The position numbers and the translations under genes are program-made. Positions 31,613 to 31,849 of a stretch of DNA of 31,849 bases are shown here, in pieces (the stretch's first letter is position 1; every line of letters starts with the position of its first letter). The DNA is from Alphaproteobacteria bacterium (GTDB lineage Bacteria; Pseudomonadota; Alphaproteobacteria; Rhodobacterales; Rhodobacteraceae): contig JAJRUE010000231.1 in NCBI GenBank assembly GCA_024277955.1, positions 1-31,849 on the forward strand, read 5' to 3'. A model generated the notes under the pieces. The model was given only the letters and a program-made list of their open reading frames with translations. It was not told the origin of the DNA and made no database searches.

Positions 31613-31849
31613 ATGCCGCACCGTCCTTACGAAATCGACCAGATGATCTCGGCCAAGTCCATTGCGGCGCGGATCGAGGATCTGGCGCGCGAGATCGAGA
31701 CCACCTTCGCCGGCACCGACAAGCTGGTGGTGGTGGGGCTGCTGCGCGGTTCTTTCGTGTTCATCGCCGATCTGGTGCGCGAACTGGATCTGCCGGTGGA
31801 AGTGGACTTTATCGAGGCCTCGTCCTACGGCAATTCGATGGAAACCTCG
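31613..31849 (+). CDS. hpt: Hypoxanthine phosphoribosyltransferase (partial)
   Basis: The window ends inside this gene, so only the first 79 codons are seen. They encode an N-terminus of the type I phosphoribosyltransferase family: MPHRPYEIDQMISAKSIAARI, then LVVVGLLRGSFVFIADLVREL, and VDFIEASSYGNSMETS. The LLRGS(F/V) and FIxxSSYG stretches are typical of hypoxanthine-guanine phosphoribosyltransferase, which converts hypoxanthine or guanine plus PRPP to IMP or GMP in purine salvage. The PRPP-binding DD motif lies beyond the window. The ATG has a strong AAGGGGAAG ribosome-binding site. It is divergent from the ratA-like gene across 71 bases. Confidence 0.9.
   Translation, partial: MPHRPYEIDQMISAKSIAARIEDLAREIETTFAGTDKLVVVGLLRGSFVFIADLVRELDLPVEVDFIEASSYGNSMETS

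Overview
The window is about 31.8 kb of high-GC DNA that looks chromosomal, from an alphaproteobacterium most likely in the Rhodobacteraceae (roseobacter/Rhodobacter group). The main grounds are the dusB(nifR3)-ntrB-ntrC-ntrY-ntrX-trkA-trkH-hfq-hflX order, a fused ispDF gene, a Mur-type Fur protein, and a GGATATTT...GGACAGAAGAAG intergenic repeat of the kind I associate with roseobacters. Most of the window is housekeeping or regulatory, densely packed, with many 1-4 nt start/stop overlaps. There is no phage, CRISPR array, rRNA or tRNA that I can recognise, and no intact insertion sequence.

Layout. 1-2.9 kb: a YjdF-like membrane protein (minus), then an EEP-fold phosphodiesterase and an NhaP-type Na+/H+ antiporter (plus). 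3.1-4.9 kb: a MarR regulator followed by a deiodinase-like redoxin (minus), divergent from a Fur/Mur regulator. 5.0-9.6 kb: a DMT transporter and enolase, then an overlapping run of an unknown proline-rich membrane protein, a Cupin_5 protein and a frameshifted membrane protein. 9.8-13.3 kb: a beta-hydroxyacid dehydrogenase (minus) divergent from a penicillin-acylase-family enzyme. 13.4-25.4 kb (minus): the nitrogen/potassium/RNA-regulation block, transcribed dusB to hflX. 25.6-27.8 kb (plus): ispDF, pgpA and pncC/cinA. 28.4-29.6 kb: an ammonium transporter without an adjacent PII gene. 29.6-31.5 kb (minus): an MmgE/PrpD protein and a RatA/COQ10-like protein. The window ends inside hpt.

How the genes fit together. 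NtrB/NtrC and NtrY/NtrX are two two-component systems for nitrogen and redox control, and the Amt transporter 3 kb beyond is a plausible target. Both NtrC and NtrX lack the GAFTGA loop needed to contact sigma-54, which fits the sigma-70-dependent NtrC described in Rhodobacter capsulatus. TrkA/TrkH (K+ uptake), Hfq (RNA chaperone) and HflX (ribosome-associated GTPase) follow on the same strand.

The least explained material lies between genes. There are two inverted copies of a composite palindromic element, one of which supplies the C-terminus of a frameshifted gene. A different tandem-palindrome element lies in the long amt leader. Three copies of the GGATATTT repeat are present, two of them forming a large near-palindrome. 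A 34-nt imperfect inverted repeat joins the pncC tail to the region downstream. The deiodinase-like redoxin beside a MarR regulator is the most unusual coding locus. I did not find a clearly new multi-gene system.
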